This document shows positions 8,087 through 19,619 of a stretch of DNA of 64,000 nt, piece after piece. Each line of letters starts with the position of its first letter. The stretch's first letter is position 1. A program made the translations under genes and the position numbers. The notes beneath the pieces were generated by a model that saw nothing but the letters and a program-made list of their open reading frames with translations, was not told the origin of the DNA and did no database searches. This stretch comes from Rhodospirillales bacterium (lineage in GTDB: Bacteria > Pseudomonadota > Alphaproteobacteria > Acetobacterales > Acetobacteraceae): positions 1 to 64,000 of the forward strand of contig JANXTF010000020.1 in assembly GCA_025352565.1 (NCBI GenBank), read 5' to 3'.

Positions 8087-8810
8087 GGTGGCCGCGCTGC
8101 GCAAACGCTTCGGCGGCGTCGTGGCGCTCGACGGGGCCGGCTTCACCATCGACGGCCCCGGCATCGTTGGCCTGATCGGTCCGAACGGCGCCGGCAAGAC
8201 CACCCTGTTCGACATCGTCTGCGGCCGCCAGAGCGCCGATTCCGGCACCATCCGCTTCGAGAACCGCCGCATCGACGGCCTGCCCCCGCACCGCCTGGCC
8301 CGCCTCGGCTTCGCCCGCAGCTTCCAGGAATGCCGCACGCTGAACGAGGAGACCTGCCTCGACAACCTGCTGTTCGCCGCCCAGGACAAGCGCCTCGGCC
8401 ACGGCCTGCGCGGCATCGTCGCCCCGCCCGCCCAGCCCCGCGACGCCGCCCGCGCCCTGCTCGCCACGGCCGGCCTGGAGCGTTTCGCGAACACCCCGGC
8501 CGGCGACCTCTCCTTCGGCCAGCGCCGCCTCGTGGAGATCCTCTCCACGCTGATGGCCGCGCCCCGCGTGCTCCTGCTCGACGAACCGGCCTCGGGCGTG
8601 AACCCCACTTTGCTCGCCACGCTCGCCGCCGTGCTGCGCGAAGCCGCCCCCCGGCTCGGCCTGCTGTTGCTGGTGATCGAGCACAACATGGCGTTCGTCA
8701 TGGGCCTCGCGGCGCGCATCGTGGTGATGCACCAGGGCGCGATCCTTGCCGACGGCACGCCCGCCGACATCCGCGCCGACCGCCGGGTGATCGATGCCTA
8801 TCTCGGCTGA
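8073..8810 (+). CDS. Branched-chain-type ABC transporter ATP-binding protein (LivG-like)
   Basis: 245 residues. Walker A GPNGAGKT at 36-43, a signature motif LSFGQRRLVEIL (variant of LSGGQ), Walker B VLLLDEP and the switch region VIEHNM are all present. The LivG-specific end DGTPADIRADRRVIDAYLG is intact. It energises transport together with the LivF-like protein. It overlaps the permease gene by 14 bp and the next ATPase gene by 17 bp. Confidence 0.9.
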   Translation: MPLLEVAALRKRFGGVVALDGAGFTIDGPGIVGLIGPNGAGKTTLFDIVCGRQSADSGTIRFENRRIDGLPPHRLARLGFARSFQECRTLNEETCLDNLLFAAQDKRLGHGLRGIVAPPAQPRDAARALLATAGLERFANTPAGDLSFGQRRLVEILSTLMAAPRVLLLDEPASGVNPTLLATLAAVLREAAPRLGLLLLVIEHNMAFVMGLAARIVVMHQGAILADGTPADIRADRRVIDAYLG

Positions 8811-9549
8811 CCCCATCGTGCAGACCAGCGCCCTGCCGGCCAGCGCCCTGTCGGTCCGCAACCTCTCCGCCGGCTATGCCGGCCGCATGATCGTCGATGG
8901 CATCGACCTCGACGTGGCGGCCGGCGAAGTCGTCACGATCATCGGCCAGAACGGCGCCGGCAAAAGCACGCTGCTCAGGGCCATCGCTCATCTGCTGCGC
9001 CAGCGCACGGGGGCAATCCGCCTGCGCGGCGCCGACGTCACGGCGCTGCCCACCGAAGCCCTGCTGCAACGCGGCCTCGCCTTCATCCCGCAGGGCCGCA
9101 GCATCTTCCCACGCCTGACGGTGGCCGAAAACCTCCGCATGGGCGGCTTCCTGCTGCGCGACGCGGCCCTGCTGCGCGCCCGGATCGACGCCCAACTCGA
9201 CGCCTTCCCGGCACTCGCCGCCTTGCGCGAGACGCCGGCCGCCAACCTCTCCGGCGGCCAGCAGCGCCAGCTGGAGATCGCCCGCACCATGGTGATGGAC
9301 CCGGCGGTGCTGATGCTCGACGAACCCTCGATCGGCCTCGCCCCCCTGATCGTGGGCCAGGTTTTCTCGACGTTGCGCGGCTTGGCGGCCGCCGGAAAAG
9401 CCGTGCTGATGGTGGAACAGAACGTCCGGCGCGCGCTGGAGGCGTCGGACCGGGGGATCGTCCTGGAGCTTGGCCGCGCCAAGCTCCAGGACCACGCATC
9501 GGCGCTGCTGGGAGATGAGCGGGTGGCGCGGCTGTATATGGGCGGGTAA
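8794..9549 (+). CDS. Branched-chain-type ABC transporter ATP-binding protein (LivF-like)
   Basis: 251 residues from ATG 8794; a GTG at 8818 is a possible shorter start because homology begins at LSVRNLSAGYAGR. Walker A GQNGAGKS is at 51-58, the signature is LSGGQQRQLEIA, Walker B is VLMLDEPSIGLAP and the switch is MVEQNV. The C-terminus ARLYMGG is the common LivF ending (YLGG). It is the last gene of this five-component transporter; a 654-bp gap with little coding follows. Confidence 0.9.
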   Translation: MPISADPIVQTSALPASALSVRNLSAGYAGRMIVDGIDLDVAAGEVVTIIGQNGAGKSTLLRAIAHLLRQRTGAIRLRGADVTALPTEALLQRGLAFIPQGRSIFPRLTVAENLRMGGFLLRDAALLRARIDAQLDAFPALAALRETPAANLSGGQQRQLEIARTMVMDPAVLMLDEPSIGLAPLIVGQVFSTLRGLAAAGKAVLMVEQNVRRALEASDRGIVLELGRAKLQDHASALLGDERVARLYMGG

Positions 9550-9709
9550 GCGCTACCTCGACACCGATCAGGTGGTCAGTTAAGCGAAATCCAGGATGAA
9601 GGCCGCAGCCTCTTATCGAGGACATCTCGTGCCGAGCATGTAAAAATCAAGACATATGAACAACGCACATCGCGGGCTGATTGGCTGCGAGAAGCCGACA
9701 CGCCAATCC

Positions 9710-9727
9710 TTCGAGCTATAGCTCGAA
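9710..9727. repeat. Perfect 18-bp palindrome
   Basis: TTCGAGCTATAGCTCGAA reads the same on both strands. It lies 160 bp past the end of the transporter operon in an otherwise empty region. It has no T run, so it is not a standard terminator. It could be a dimeric regulator site or a recombination or repeat element end. Confidence 0.7.
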
Positions 9728-9778
9728 AGCCGAGTGGCTGGCCAGGGGTCAGAGTTGTGGCGAATGCCTGCGTCCTCG

Positions 9779-10000
9779 CTATTCTACCATCGCTCGTAAG
9801 TCATTCGCCATTGTTGACTGCTCGATCGTTCGGACCGCCGGGTGCGTCACCGCCCCTGCCACCCATCCGCCCCCGCTCGCCAGCTCCATTTCCCACGGAT
9901 GGCTGAGGCGCAGGGCGAGCGCCGCGAGCCTCGGGAAACCGGGATTGGATTGCGGCAGAGTTTCGTACAAATAAGCTTGGGCCGTTTGGTCCGGCGTCAT
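9779..10000 (-). CDS. Hypothetical small protein (73 aa), weakly supported
   Basis: An ATG at 10000 opens a 73-codon frame ending at 9779. GGAGG stands only two bases before the ATG, so the spacing is tight. The peptide (MTPDQTAQAYLYETLPQSN, then a hydrophobic/charged mix) shows no motif, signal peptide or membrane segment that I recognise. Third-codon G/C preference is weaker than in confirmed genes. It could be a real small protein, a remnant or chance. Confidence 0.3.
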   Translation of the reverse strand: MTPDQTAQAYLYETLPQSNPGFPRLAALALRLSHPWEMELASGGGWVAGAVTHPAVRTIEQSTMANDLRAMVE

Positions 10001-10203
10001 GACCTCCACGGGAGCGGTCTGCAAGCGCGGCGTCCGAGATTGAGAGCCCCGCGAAGCGGGGATGCCGAGGTGCCGGACTCCTGTCGTGAAACTGCGGCTT
10101 CTGCAGGAGCGATCGGCGCGCGAGGAGAAGCTTGCGCATGAGACGGGCTTGAGCAGTTGTCCGATGCGGCCCGACGTGAGCCCGATGTAAGGGAACGTCG
10201 GAC

Positions 10204-11664
10204 CTACGCCTCCATGCGCGCGTGCATCCCCGGATCGAGCGGCGCGATCGGGCGGCGGATCCTGGTGTAGGGGATGCGTGACGGGTCGGGCGGATAAGGG
10301 CCGCCGCTGTCCACATACAGCACCTCGGCGGCGATGGGCGCGAAGGCGGCGTAGAAGTGGTTCGAGGACTTCACCGCGACCGCCTTCTTGGCCGCGAGAT
10401 CGACGCCCATGCGGGTGAACGCCTCGGGCGAGAAGGTCTGCGCACGCGTGGTACCCAGCACCACATCGAGCGTGCCGATCGTGATGCAGGCGGCAGCGCC
10501 AAGGCTGACCCAGCTTTGCTCGAACGGGATCACGAGGTCCGCGCACACGCTGCGGACCACCACCTCGGCATCGACCGGCTCACCGCTCTGGGGCGTGGCC
10601 TTGCCGCAGAAGCGCAGCGACAGGCGAGCCCCGGCACCGGCGGCGGTGCAGAGTTGGACCGCGATCGGGTCCCACATCACCCCGATCGCGGCCGGCACAT
10701 CGGGGCGGGCGAGCAATGCGCGCAGCAGCACCGTGCCGTCCCCGGCCACGCCGCCGCCGGGATTGTCCCAGCGGTCGGCCAGCACCACGGGCTGGCCGGA
10801 ATGCGTGACGGCGGCTTCGATCGCGGCGTCGGGCTTGTGGTGCGGCGTTCCCTGCTCTGGCGACCAGCCCAGGATTTCACGACCCAGCCGCTCCGCGAGT
10901 GCCGCTGCCCCGGCGGCGTCGCCATCGGCATAGACGAGCACCTTGGTTCCCACATCACGCACATCCGCCGCCTGGAAGCCGTGGATGATGCTGATGGAGA
11001 GGATGCCGCTGGCACCTTCGAGTCCGAACAGCCGGTCGGTGAAGGCGCGGCCCGGCTCCCGGCTGGTCATGTAGCCCGCGATGCTCCGGAGGTCGAACAC
11101 GGCCGGGACCGGGCGTATCCGCCCCGCGGCGGCGGCCACGCACAGGTTGACGAGGTCATGCGCGCGGGCCAGGAAATCCGTATGCGGGAACTCCTTGAAC
11201 GCGACGACCACATCGGCCCGCGCCACCATCGCCGGGGTCAGATGCGCGTGCAGGTCGAGTTCGGCGCCGATCACTGCATCGGGGGCGAGCGCGCGGGCGC
11301 CGGCGAGCAGATCGCCTTCGCAATCGTCATAGCCATCCGCGACCATGCAGCCATGCAGCCCGAACAGCGCGATATCGACCGGGAGGGCCACCTGCAACTG
11401 GGCCAGGATTTCGTCGCGGAGACTTTCATAGGCGCCGCGTCCGACGAGGCCGGCGGGCTCGGCCCAGGTGGCGGTGCCCTCGATCACCTCATGCCCGTCC
11501 TGCCGCAGGCGCCGCGCCGCCACCATCGGGGCGCTGCACAAGGTGGGCGTCGCGGGGTGCGTGCCGGGCGGGAAATACATGGCCCGCTCGAAAGCCGCAC
11601 GGTCGGTCGGGAGGGGTGCGAAGGTGTTGGTTTCGGTCGCCAGCGACGCAACGAACACGCGCAT
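10204..11664 (-). CDS. M81 family metallopeptidase (MlrC-type), copy 1
   Basis: 486 residues from the ATG at 11664, which has AAGGAGG about 11 bases upstream. The opening MRVFVASLATETNTFAPLP is diagnostic of MlrC/DUF1485 proteins. GLHGCMVADGYDDCEGDLL and ELDLHAHLTPAM follow, with His/Asp residues expected to bind metal. The C-terminal domain has DRWDNPGGGVAGDGT and SSNHFYAAFAPIA. MlrC is known as the peptidase that clears linearised microcystin fragments, but most members have unknown natural substrates. It is divergent from the IclR gene, which probably controls it. Two more M81 genes lie at 19762 and 45505. Confidence 0.88.
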   Translation of the reverse strand: MRVFVASLATETNTFAPLPTDRAAFERAMYFPPGTHPATPTLCSAPMVAARRLRQDGHEVIEGTATWAEPAGLVGRGAYESLRDEILAQLQVALPVDIALFGLHGCMVADGYDDCEGDLLAGARALAPDAVIGAELDLHAHLTPAMVARADVVVAFKEFPHTDFLARAHDLVNLCVAAAAGRIRPVPAVFDLRSIAGYMTSREPGRAFTDRLFGLEGASGILSISIIHGFQAADVRDVGTKVLVYADGDAAGAAALAERLGREILGWSPEQGTPHHKPDAAIEAAVTHSGQPVVLADRWDNPGGGVAGDGTVLLRALLARPDVPAAIGVMWDPIAVQLCTAAGAGARLSLRFCGKATPQSGEPVDAEVVVRSVCADLVIPFEQSWVSLGAAACITIGTLDVVLGTTRAQTFSPEAFTRMGVDLAAKKAVAVKSSNHFYAAFAPIAAEVLYVDSGGPYPPDPSRIPYTRIRRPIAPLDPGMHARMEA

Positions 11665-11754
11665 TGTGGAACCGGCCTCCTTACCCCTGCGAAAATTCTG
11701 CGGCAGGTTGCCTATCCGGTCAAGCTGCAACAGCATCGAGCCGAACAGGATCAT

Positions 11755-11768
11755 GTTCCATGTGGAGC
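11755..11768. promoter_or_regulatory. Candidate IclR operator in divergent gap
   Basis: GTTCCATGTGGAGC is an inverted repeat (GTTCCA / TGGAGC, one mismatch, 2-bp centre) ending 7 bases before the IclR start codon. It lies in the 111-bp gap shared with the divergent M81 gene. IclR-family operators are often short palindromes with TTCCA/TGGAA arms. The position suggests autoregulation and control of both directions; this is an inference. Confidence 0.35.
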
Positions 11769-11775
11769 GACGACG

Positions 11776-12522
11776 ATGAAAAGCCGTATCCAGTCGGTCG
11801 AGCGCGCGGCGTCGCTGCTGGCAGCGATGCAGGATGGCAGGTGGCACAGCCTCGGTAGCTTGGCGGCGGCTTCGGGGCTGGCGAAGACCACCGCCTTCAA
11901 CCTGGTGAATTCGCTGGCCGCCACCGGCCTCGCCGAGCACGATCCCGCCGCCGGGGCTTACCGGCTGGGCCTCGGCCTGCTGGTCTATGGCCGCGCGGTG
12001 GAACGACGGCTGGATCTCATGGGCGACATGCGGCCTGTGCTGCTGGCGCTGTGCGCCGAGACGAACGAGACGGTGAACCTCGCCGTGCCACGCCCGCTCG
12101 ACGTGCTGATCGTGGAAAGTTTGAAGGGGCGCCAGAACGTGCGCGTCACCTCCTATGCCGGCACCAGCGCGCCCTACCATTCGACCGCGGTCGGACGCGC
12201 GATGCTGGCCCACAAGCCGGCGGCCGAGAGGCGGGCGCTGCTCCGCATCAACCTTCCAAAGCCCACGCCGCACACGCTGACCGATGCCGACGCGATCGAG
12301 CGGCTGTTGGCCGGGGTGCGACGCGACGGCTATGCGCATGAGCGCGAGGAGACCGAACTCGGCGCCTGCTGCGTGGCCGCACCCGTGCTGTCGGCAACCG
12401 GCGTGCTGCTCGGCGCGATCAGCGTCGCGGGGCCGGTGGGGCGGATGGGTGCGGCCACGATGGCCCGCATCGGCGAGTTGCTGTGCCGGCGCCTCGCGCC
12501 GCAGGCCACGCTGGCGGCCTGA
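11776..12522 (+). CDS. IclR family transcriptional regulator
   Basis: 248 residues. The N-terminal winged helix-turn-helix (SRIQSVERAASLLAAM, then ASGLAKTTAFNLVNSLA) is followed by the IclR effector domain (YHSTAVGRAMLAHKP; EREETELGACCVAAPVL). IclR proteins bind a small acid or sugar-derived effector and repress or activate nearby catabolic genes. It is divergent from the M81 gene and overlaps the next SDR gene by one base (TGATG), so it heads a run of co-directional genes to about 21.2 kb. Likely targets are M81 copy 1 and the downstream SDR/dioxygenase/ABC genes. Confidence 0.9.
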   Translation: MKSRIQSVERAASLLAAMQDGRWHSLGSLAAASGLAKTTAFNLVNSLAATGLAEHDPAAGAYRLGLGLLVYGRAVERRLDLMGDMRPVLLALCAETNETVNLAVPRPLDVLIVESLKGRQNVRVTSYAGTSAPYHSTAVGRAMLAHKPAAERRALLRINLPKPTPHTLTDADAIERLLAGVRRDGYAHEREETELGACCVAAPVLSATGVLLGAISVAGPVGRMGAATMARIGELLCRRLAPQATLAA

Positions 12523-13277
12523 TGGAACGCGTGGCGCTTCTGACCGGCGCCAGCAGCGCGATCGGCCAGGCGATCGCGGCCCGGCTGCTGGCCGCCGGGC
12601 ACAGCGTTTTCGCGACCGGCACCAGCCAGGCGCGGCTCGCCGGGCTGCCGTCGGCGGGCGCCCAGATGCGCACTATCGCGGCAAACCTCGCCGAACCCCA
12701 TGCGGCCGGTCGCGTGTTCGACGCCTGCCGCGACGCCTTCGGCCGGGTGGACATGCTGGTGCATTGCGCCGGCTCCTCCACGCGCATGAAGCTGTTCGCG
12801 CCCGACGAAGCAGCCTGGCGGCGGGAGTTCGCGCTGAACGTGGACAGCTTCGCCGCCCTCGCCGCCCGCGCACTGGCCGACATGCGTCCGCGGGCCTGGG
12901 GGCGGATCGTGGCGATCGGCTCGATCTACGGCTCGCTTGGGCGCAACGCCGCGTTCTACCCGGATGCGCCGGACGGGCCGTGGCGCAACCCGGCCTATGC
13001 CGCCTCGAAGGGGGCACTGGTGAACCTCGTGCGCGACCTCGCGGCAGCGTCGGGCGGGTTCGGAGTTACGGTCAACTGCGTCTCGCCGGGGATGATCGAC
13101 ATTCCCACACGCCCGATCCCGGCCGAACGCGCGGCAAGGATGGTAGCGGCTACGCCCGCGGCGCGGCTGGGCACGCCGGAGGACGTGGCGGGCGCAGTCG
13201 GGTTCCTCGCTTCCGATGACGCCGCGTTCATCACCGGCGTCAACCTCATGGTGGATGGCGGCTGGTCCATCTGGTGA
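12522..13277 (+). CDS. SDR family oxidoreductase (atypical Ser-Tyr spacing)
   Basis: 251 residues. The cofactor motif is TGASSAIGQ at 8-16, and the active-site residues are Ser134 and Tyr159/Lys163 (YAASK). The Ser-Tyr distance is 25, not the usual 12-13, because of an insertion RNAAFYPDAPDGPWRNP before the Tyr. This longer loop occurs in some sugar- or polyol-type SDRs. The C-terminus (FITGVNLMVDGGWSIW) is standard. The start is chosen at ATG 12522, which overlaps the IclR stop; an earlier in-frame ATG at 12483 would read into the regulator gene. Substrate unknown. Confidence 0.88.
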   Translation: MERVALLTGASSAIGQAIAARLLAAGHSVFATGTSQARLAGLPSAGAQMRTIAANLAEPHAAGRVFDACRDAFGRVDMLVHCAGSSTRMKLFAPDEAAWRREFALNVDSFAALAARALADMRPRAWGRIVAIGSIYGSLGRNAAFYPDAPDGPWRNPAYAASKGALVNLVRDLAAASGGFGVTVNCVSPGMIDIPTRPIPAERAARMVAATPAARLGTPEDVAGAVGFLASDDAAFITGVNLMVDGGWSIW

Positions 13278-13407
13278 TCCCGTCGCGCGATATGGAACAA
13301 CATGCAATCCTATGTTTATTCCGATTGCGTTTGCCGGAGCGCGTGCCCTAGGCTCAAGGGATGCGGCGTCGGGACACCGCCGTTCCACATCATGGCACGG
13401 GGAAACC

Positions 13408-14283
13408 ATGCTGACCGAGCAGCACGTTGCAGTTTACCGCCGCGATGGCGTGATCGTCGTGCCCGGCCTGCTCGACGCTTCCACGTTGCTTGAACTTCGC
13501 GAGACGACCGCGGCGCTGGTGCGCGGCGCGGCCCAGGTTTCGGCCCATACCGACATCTACGATCTCGAACCCAGCCACACGCCGGACGCGCCCCGCGTTC
13601 GACGGATCAAGGCGCCGCACAAAGTCCATCCCGCCTTTGCCGCCGTCCTGCGCCGCCCTGCCGTGCTGGATATCCTGCGCGCACTGCTCGGCTCAGGCGT
13701 GCGGCTGCTCGGCTCCAAGTTGAACATGAAATCCGCCCGCTTCGGCTCCCCGGTCGAGTGGCACCAGGACTGGGCGTTCTACCCGCACACCAATGACGAC
13801 CTGCTCGCCATCGGCGTGCTGCTCGACGACACCGATCTTGCCAACGGGCCGCTGCTGGTGGTGCCCGGCAGCCACACCGGCAAGGTGTTCAACCATCACG
13901 GCGCCGACGGCCGTTTCTGCGGCGCGATCGACCCGGCGGACGTGGCGGAGGAGGCGGCTCGCGCGGTGCCGCTGACGGGCACCGCCGGGGCCATGTCGTT
14001 CCATCATGTGCGCGCGCTGCACGGATCGGCGCTGAACACGTCCGACCGCTCCCGCAACCTGCTGCTGTTCGAGGTCGCGGCCAGCGATGCCTGGCCGCTG
14101 GCCGGTGTCGCCGATTTCGACGAGTTCAACAGCCGCCTGTTGAGCGGGCCGCCCACCGTGGTGGCGCGCATGGCCCAGGTGCCGGTGCGTATGCCCCTGC
14201 CGCCTGCGCTGCGGCAGGGCTCGATCTACGAGAACCAGACCGCGGCGGCGCGCGGCTATTTCGCGCGCCCGGTTGCGGCATGA
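13408..14283 (+). CDS. Phytanoyl-CoA dioxygenase (PhyH) family protein
   Basis: 291 residues from ATG 13408. PhyH proteins are Fe(II)/2-oxoglutarate oxygenases with a cupin-like fold. The iron triad is visible as His119 and Asp121 in WHQDW and His205 in ALHGS, and Arg216 is placed to bind 2-oxoglutarate. The N-terminal EQHVAVYRRDGVIVVPGLL is the family opening. It probably hydroxylates a small molecule in the same pathway as the neighbouring SDR, M81 peptidases and peptide-type transporter. A 130-bp gap before it leaves room for a separate promoter. Confidence 0.88.
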   Translation: MLTEQHVAVYRRDGVIVVPGLLDASTLLELRETTAALVRGAAQVSAHTDIYDLEPSHTPDAPRVRRIKAPHKVHPAFAAVLRRPAVLDILRALLGSGVRLLGSKLNMKSARFGSPVEWHQDWAFYPHTNDDLLAIGVLLDDTDLANGPLLVVPGSHTGKVFNHHGADGRFCGAIDPADVAEEAARAVPLTGTAGAMSFHHVRALHGSALNTSDRSRNLLLFEVAASDAWPLAGVADFDEFNSRLLSGPPTVVARMAQVPVRMPLPPALRQGSIYENQTAAARGYFARPVAA

Positions 14284-14300
14284 ACGGACAGGAGCGGGGC

Positions 14301-15810
14301 ATGAGGATTGGGCGCAGGACGATGCTTGCAGGGCTGCCGCTTCTGGCCGCTTATCCGGCCACCTTGAAGGCCGCGGGGCTGAAAGGCGGCACGCTGCGCG
14401 TGGCCATCCTGGGCGACATCAACAATTTCGATCCGCAGAAATTTACCCAGGCGAATTTCGCGCTGATCAAGAATCTCTATGACAGCCTGATCGAATACTC
14501 ACCCGATGGCACGCCCATCCCCAGCCTCGCGGCAGGCTGGACCATCGCGCCCGACAACATGTCGGTCAGCGTCGTGCTGCGCGAGGGCGTCGTGTTCGCG
14601 AGCGGCAATGCGCTCGATGCCGCAGCCGTGGCAGCGACGCTGAAGAAGGCCGCCGATCCGGCAAAGGGACAGCAAGTCTATGCCACGATGTCCATCGTGC
14701 GCGACTGGACCGTCGACGGCCCGCGCGGTATCCGCCTCAACTTCAAGAACCGCGTGCCGGATCGGCAGATCACCGACTTGTTGCAGTTCATCTCGGTAAT
14801 CGACCCCGCCGGCATCGATACGGTCGAGACCAAGCCCGCCGGCTCCGGCCCGTTCGTGCTGGCGGAGCGTGCCCTTGGCCAGCGCGTTCGCATGACGGCC
14901 AATCCGCGTTATTGGCGCGATCGGCAGCCGGTGGTGACCGAAGTGGTCCTGACTGTGTTCGGCGATAACGACTCGGCTTCGGCGGCGCTCGAATCGGGTG
15001 CTGTGGACATCGTGTACGGCGGCGGCGCGCGGGCGGCGATCCGGCTGCGAAATGCCGGGTTCCAGTTGATCCAGGGACCCGGGCCGCTGGTGCAGGTGTT
15101 CCGCATCAATGCCACGCGCGGGCCGTTCCGCAACGCGAAGTTCCGCCAGGCCTTCAACTTCATGATGGACCGCGCAGCGATCCTGCGCGTGGGCTATGCC
15201 GGCGTGGGCGAAGTCACCGCACTCCCCTGGGCACCGAGCAGCCCGGCCGCCGACCGCTCATACGACAAGACCTACGCCTTCAACCTCGACCGCGCGAAGG
15301 CATTGCTGGCGGAGTCCGGATTGTCTCCTGCAGAAATGAGTGCCTGGAAGCTGCTTGTGAATGGCGGGGACCAGGACTCGCTGGCGATCAGCCAGCTCGT
15401 GCAAGGTACGCTGGCCAAGGTCGGCATCAACATCCAGCTCGACCTCAAACAGGATTCCGAGCTGGTGGACGCGATGCTGGGGGGCAAGTTCGACGCCTTG
15501 TTCGGCGGTGTCGGCAACGTGCAGAAATTCCCCACACGCATCGGCACCAACAGCATCTACCGCACCTCGGGCAACGCTATCCTGGGCGAGCCCAACCCGT
15601 TCCCGTCCTACGTCGCCGCGATGGAGCGGGTGAACACCACGTTCGGCTCGGGCGACGATATCCGCGCCGCCTACGACAATCTCAACAAGGTGCTGGCGGA
15701 CACCTCGTTCGGCATCGCCACCAACACGTACGACATCGGCCTGCTTGTCGCGTCCCCGAAGGTGGGCGGCATCACGCCCGACATCGACAACATGCTGGTC
15801 GCGCGGACCA

Positions 15811-15827
<17 letters not shown>
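14301..15827 (+). CDS. ABC transporter substrate-binding protein, family 5 (Dpp/Opp type), Tat signal
   Basis: 508 residues from ATG 14301, preceded by AGGAG with good spacing; an ATG at 14280 overlapping the previous stop is the alternative. The twin-arginine signal MRIGRRTMLAGLPLLAA suggests Tat export. Family-5 marks are GGTLRVAILGDINNFDPQ near the N-terminus, LYDSLIEYSPDGTPIPSLA, and SGPFVLAERALGQ. It binds peptides or other small ligands for the permease and ATPase genes that follow. Confidence 0.88.
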
Positions 15828-17782
<1,955 letters not shown>

Positions 17783-17793
<11 letters not shown>

Positions 17794-18640
17794 CGCGCTG
17801 CGGCTGCTCGGACGCCCCGGCGCGATTCTGGCCGCGGCGTTCCTCGTGCTGCTGGCGCTGGTGGCGCTCGCCGCCGGGCTGCTCGCGCCATCCGGGCCAC
17901 TGGAGCAGGATTTGTCGGCCACGCTGGAGCCGCTTTCGGCGGCGCATCCGTTCGGCACGGACGAATTCGGCCGCGACATCCTGGTGCGGGTAATCTACGG
18001 CGCGCGCAGTTCGCTGCTGACCGCTGCCGGGGCCGTCCTCATCGCGGCTGCGGTTGGCGTGCCGATCGGGCTCGTGGCGGGATTCTTCGGCGGCTGGCGC
18101 GACGCGATGCTCATGCGTGCGGTGGATGTGCTGCTGTCGCTGCCAGCCATCCTGCTCGCGATGGCGTTAATCGCGGTACTGGGGCGCAGCCAGGCGGCGG
18201 CATTGCTGGCCGTCGGCATCACCGGCATCCCGAGCTTCGCCCGCGTCACCCGCGCGCAGACCTTGTCGTTGCGGACGCGGGATTTCGTGATGGCGGTGGA
18301 GGCGTTCGGCGGCTCGGCCACGCACGCCATGGTCCGCGCGATCCTGCCGAACGCCTGGAGCCCGATCCTGGTGCAGATCGTGGTGCTCTCCTCGATCGCC
18401 ATCCTGCTGGAAGCAGCACTCGCGTTCCTGGGCGTCGGCATCCCGCCGCCCGCGCCGAGCTGGGGCGAGATGCTGCGAACCGGCAAGACTTATCTCTACG
18501 AGGCGCCGACCTACGCGGTGCTGCCCGGCGCCGTTCTGACGCTGACGATATTGGCGCTCGATACGCTGGGCCGCGCCTTGGCGACCGCGCTTGACGACCG
18601 CTCCGCGCCGCTGCCCGAAATCGAGCGGCGGGCGGCATGA
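17783..18640 (+). CDS. Dipeptide-type ABC transporter permease (DppC-like)
   Basis: 285 residues from ATG 17783, overlapping the ATPase gene by 11 bp. It has an N-terminal membrane anchor, then HPFGTDEFGRDILVRVIYGA, the diagnostic motif of the DppC/OppC class. The inner-membrane EAA loop (EAFGGSATHAMVRAILPNA) and about six membrane segments follow. It comes before the DppB-like gene, the reverse of the usual B-C order. Confidence 0.88.
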
Positions 18641-19587
18641 TCGGGGCCATCCTCCGCCGGCTGTTGCAGATCGTGCCGGTGCTGCTGCTGGCCTCGGCTG
18701 GCATCTGGGCGATGATCTATGCCGTGCCCGGCAGCCCGGTCGGCGCCATCGTGGGCGAGAACGCGACGGCCGAGCAGGTGCGCGCGGCCATCGTCCGCCT
18801 CGGGCTCGACCAGCCGGTCGCGGCGCAATACTGGGCCTGGCTCGGCCGCGCGCTGCACGGCGACCTCGGCCTGTCGATCCAGAGCCGCGAGCCGGTGCTG
18901 GCGCTGGTGACGGGGCGGCTGCCGGCGACGCTGCAACTCGGCGTGGCGGCAACCCTTGTCGGCCTCGTCCTCGGCGTGCCGGTGGCACTCGCGAGCGCCG
19001 CCTGGCCTGGCTCGTGGCTCGACCGGGTGTTGAGCGGATGGAGTGCCCTGGCGCTCGGCGTACCGACCTTCTGGCTCGGCCTGCTGCTGATCCTGCTGTT
19101 CACCGTGCAACTCCACTGGCTGCCCTCCGTCGCGGCCTATGTGCCGGTGTGGGAGCAGCCGGTGGCGGCGCTTCGCAACCTGCTGCTGCCCGCGCTGACG
19201 CTGGGCCTCTATGTCTCGGGCGTGTTCGCACGCTTCCTGCGTGCCTCGCTCCTGGGCGAGATGGGCCGCGACTACATCCGCACCGCGCGCGCCAAGGGCC
19301 TGCGCGAGCGCGACGTGATCGGGCGGCAGGCGATGCGCAACGCGCTGCTGCCGTTCGTCACCGTGGTCGGGCTGATGACCGCCACCTTCGTCGGCGGCAG
19401 CGTGGTGACGGAAACCGTGTTCACCTATCCCGGCCTCGGCCGCCTGCTGCTCCAGGCGATCGGGGTGCGGGACTACCCGCTGATCCAGGGCTGCCTGCTG
19501 GTGATCCTGGTGATCTTCGTCCTGACCAACCTGGCGGTGGACGTGCTGTACTTGGCCATCGATCCGCGCACAGGTGCTCGCCAATGA
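18637..19587 (+). CDS. Dipeptide-type ABC transporter permease (DppB-like)
   Basis: 316 residues starting with an ATGA overlap. The N-terminal helix LRRLLQIVPVLLLASAGIW, then PGSPVGAIVGENATAEQVRA, LGLDQPVAAQYWAWL and GDLGLSIQSREPV are hallmarks of DppB/OppB. The EAA loop is RTARAKGLRERDVIGRQAM. It forms the channel with the DppC-like subunit. The gene ends just before a decayed aminotransferase fragment. Confidence 0.89.
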   Translation: MIGAILRRLLQIVPVLLLASAGIWAMIYAVPGSPVGAIVGENATAEQVRAAIVRLGLDQPVAAQYWAWLGRALHGDLGLSIQSREPVLALVTGRLPATLQLGVAATLVGLVLGVPVALASAAWPGSWLDRVLSGWSALALGVPTFWLGLLLILLFTVQLHWLPSVAAYVPVWEQPVAALRNLLLPALTLGLYVSGVFARFLRASLLGEMGRDYIRTARAKGLRERDVIGRQAMRNALLPFVTVVGLMTATFVGGSVVTETVFTYPGLGRLLLQAIGVRDYPLIQGCLLVILVIFVLTNLAVDVLYLAIDPRTGARQ

Positions 19588-19619
19588 ACGCAGGAGATAC
19601 GTCGTGAACGCTTCAACCA

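Larger units (their letters stand above)
9550..10203. other. Long gap between LivF-like gene and M81 peptidase
   Basis: 654 bases with no recognisable conserved gene. It contains a perfect 18-bp palindrome (9710-9727), one weak small open frame on the minus strand (9779-10000), and a short GC hairpin (CCCCGC, loop GAA, GCGGGG at 10047-10061) without a following T run. Composition is slightly less GC-rich than the genes either side. It may be decayed coding DNA. Confidence 0.4.

Noticed and set aside
10357-11775. Long in-frame extension upstream of the IclR start, antisense to M81 copy 1
   Set aside because: Homology to IclR starts exactly at the ATG at 11776; the extension is a shadow of the M81 gene.
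13278-13407. Separate small gene or riboswitch before the PhyH gene
   Set aside because: The gap shows no conserved peptide or clear RNA structure; it is simply long enough for a promoter.
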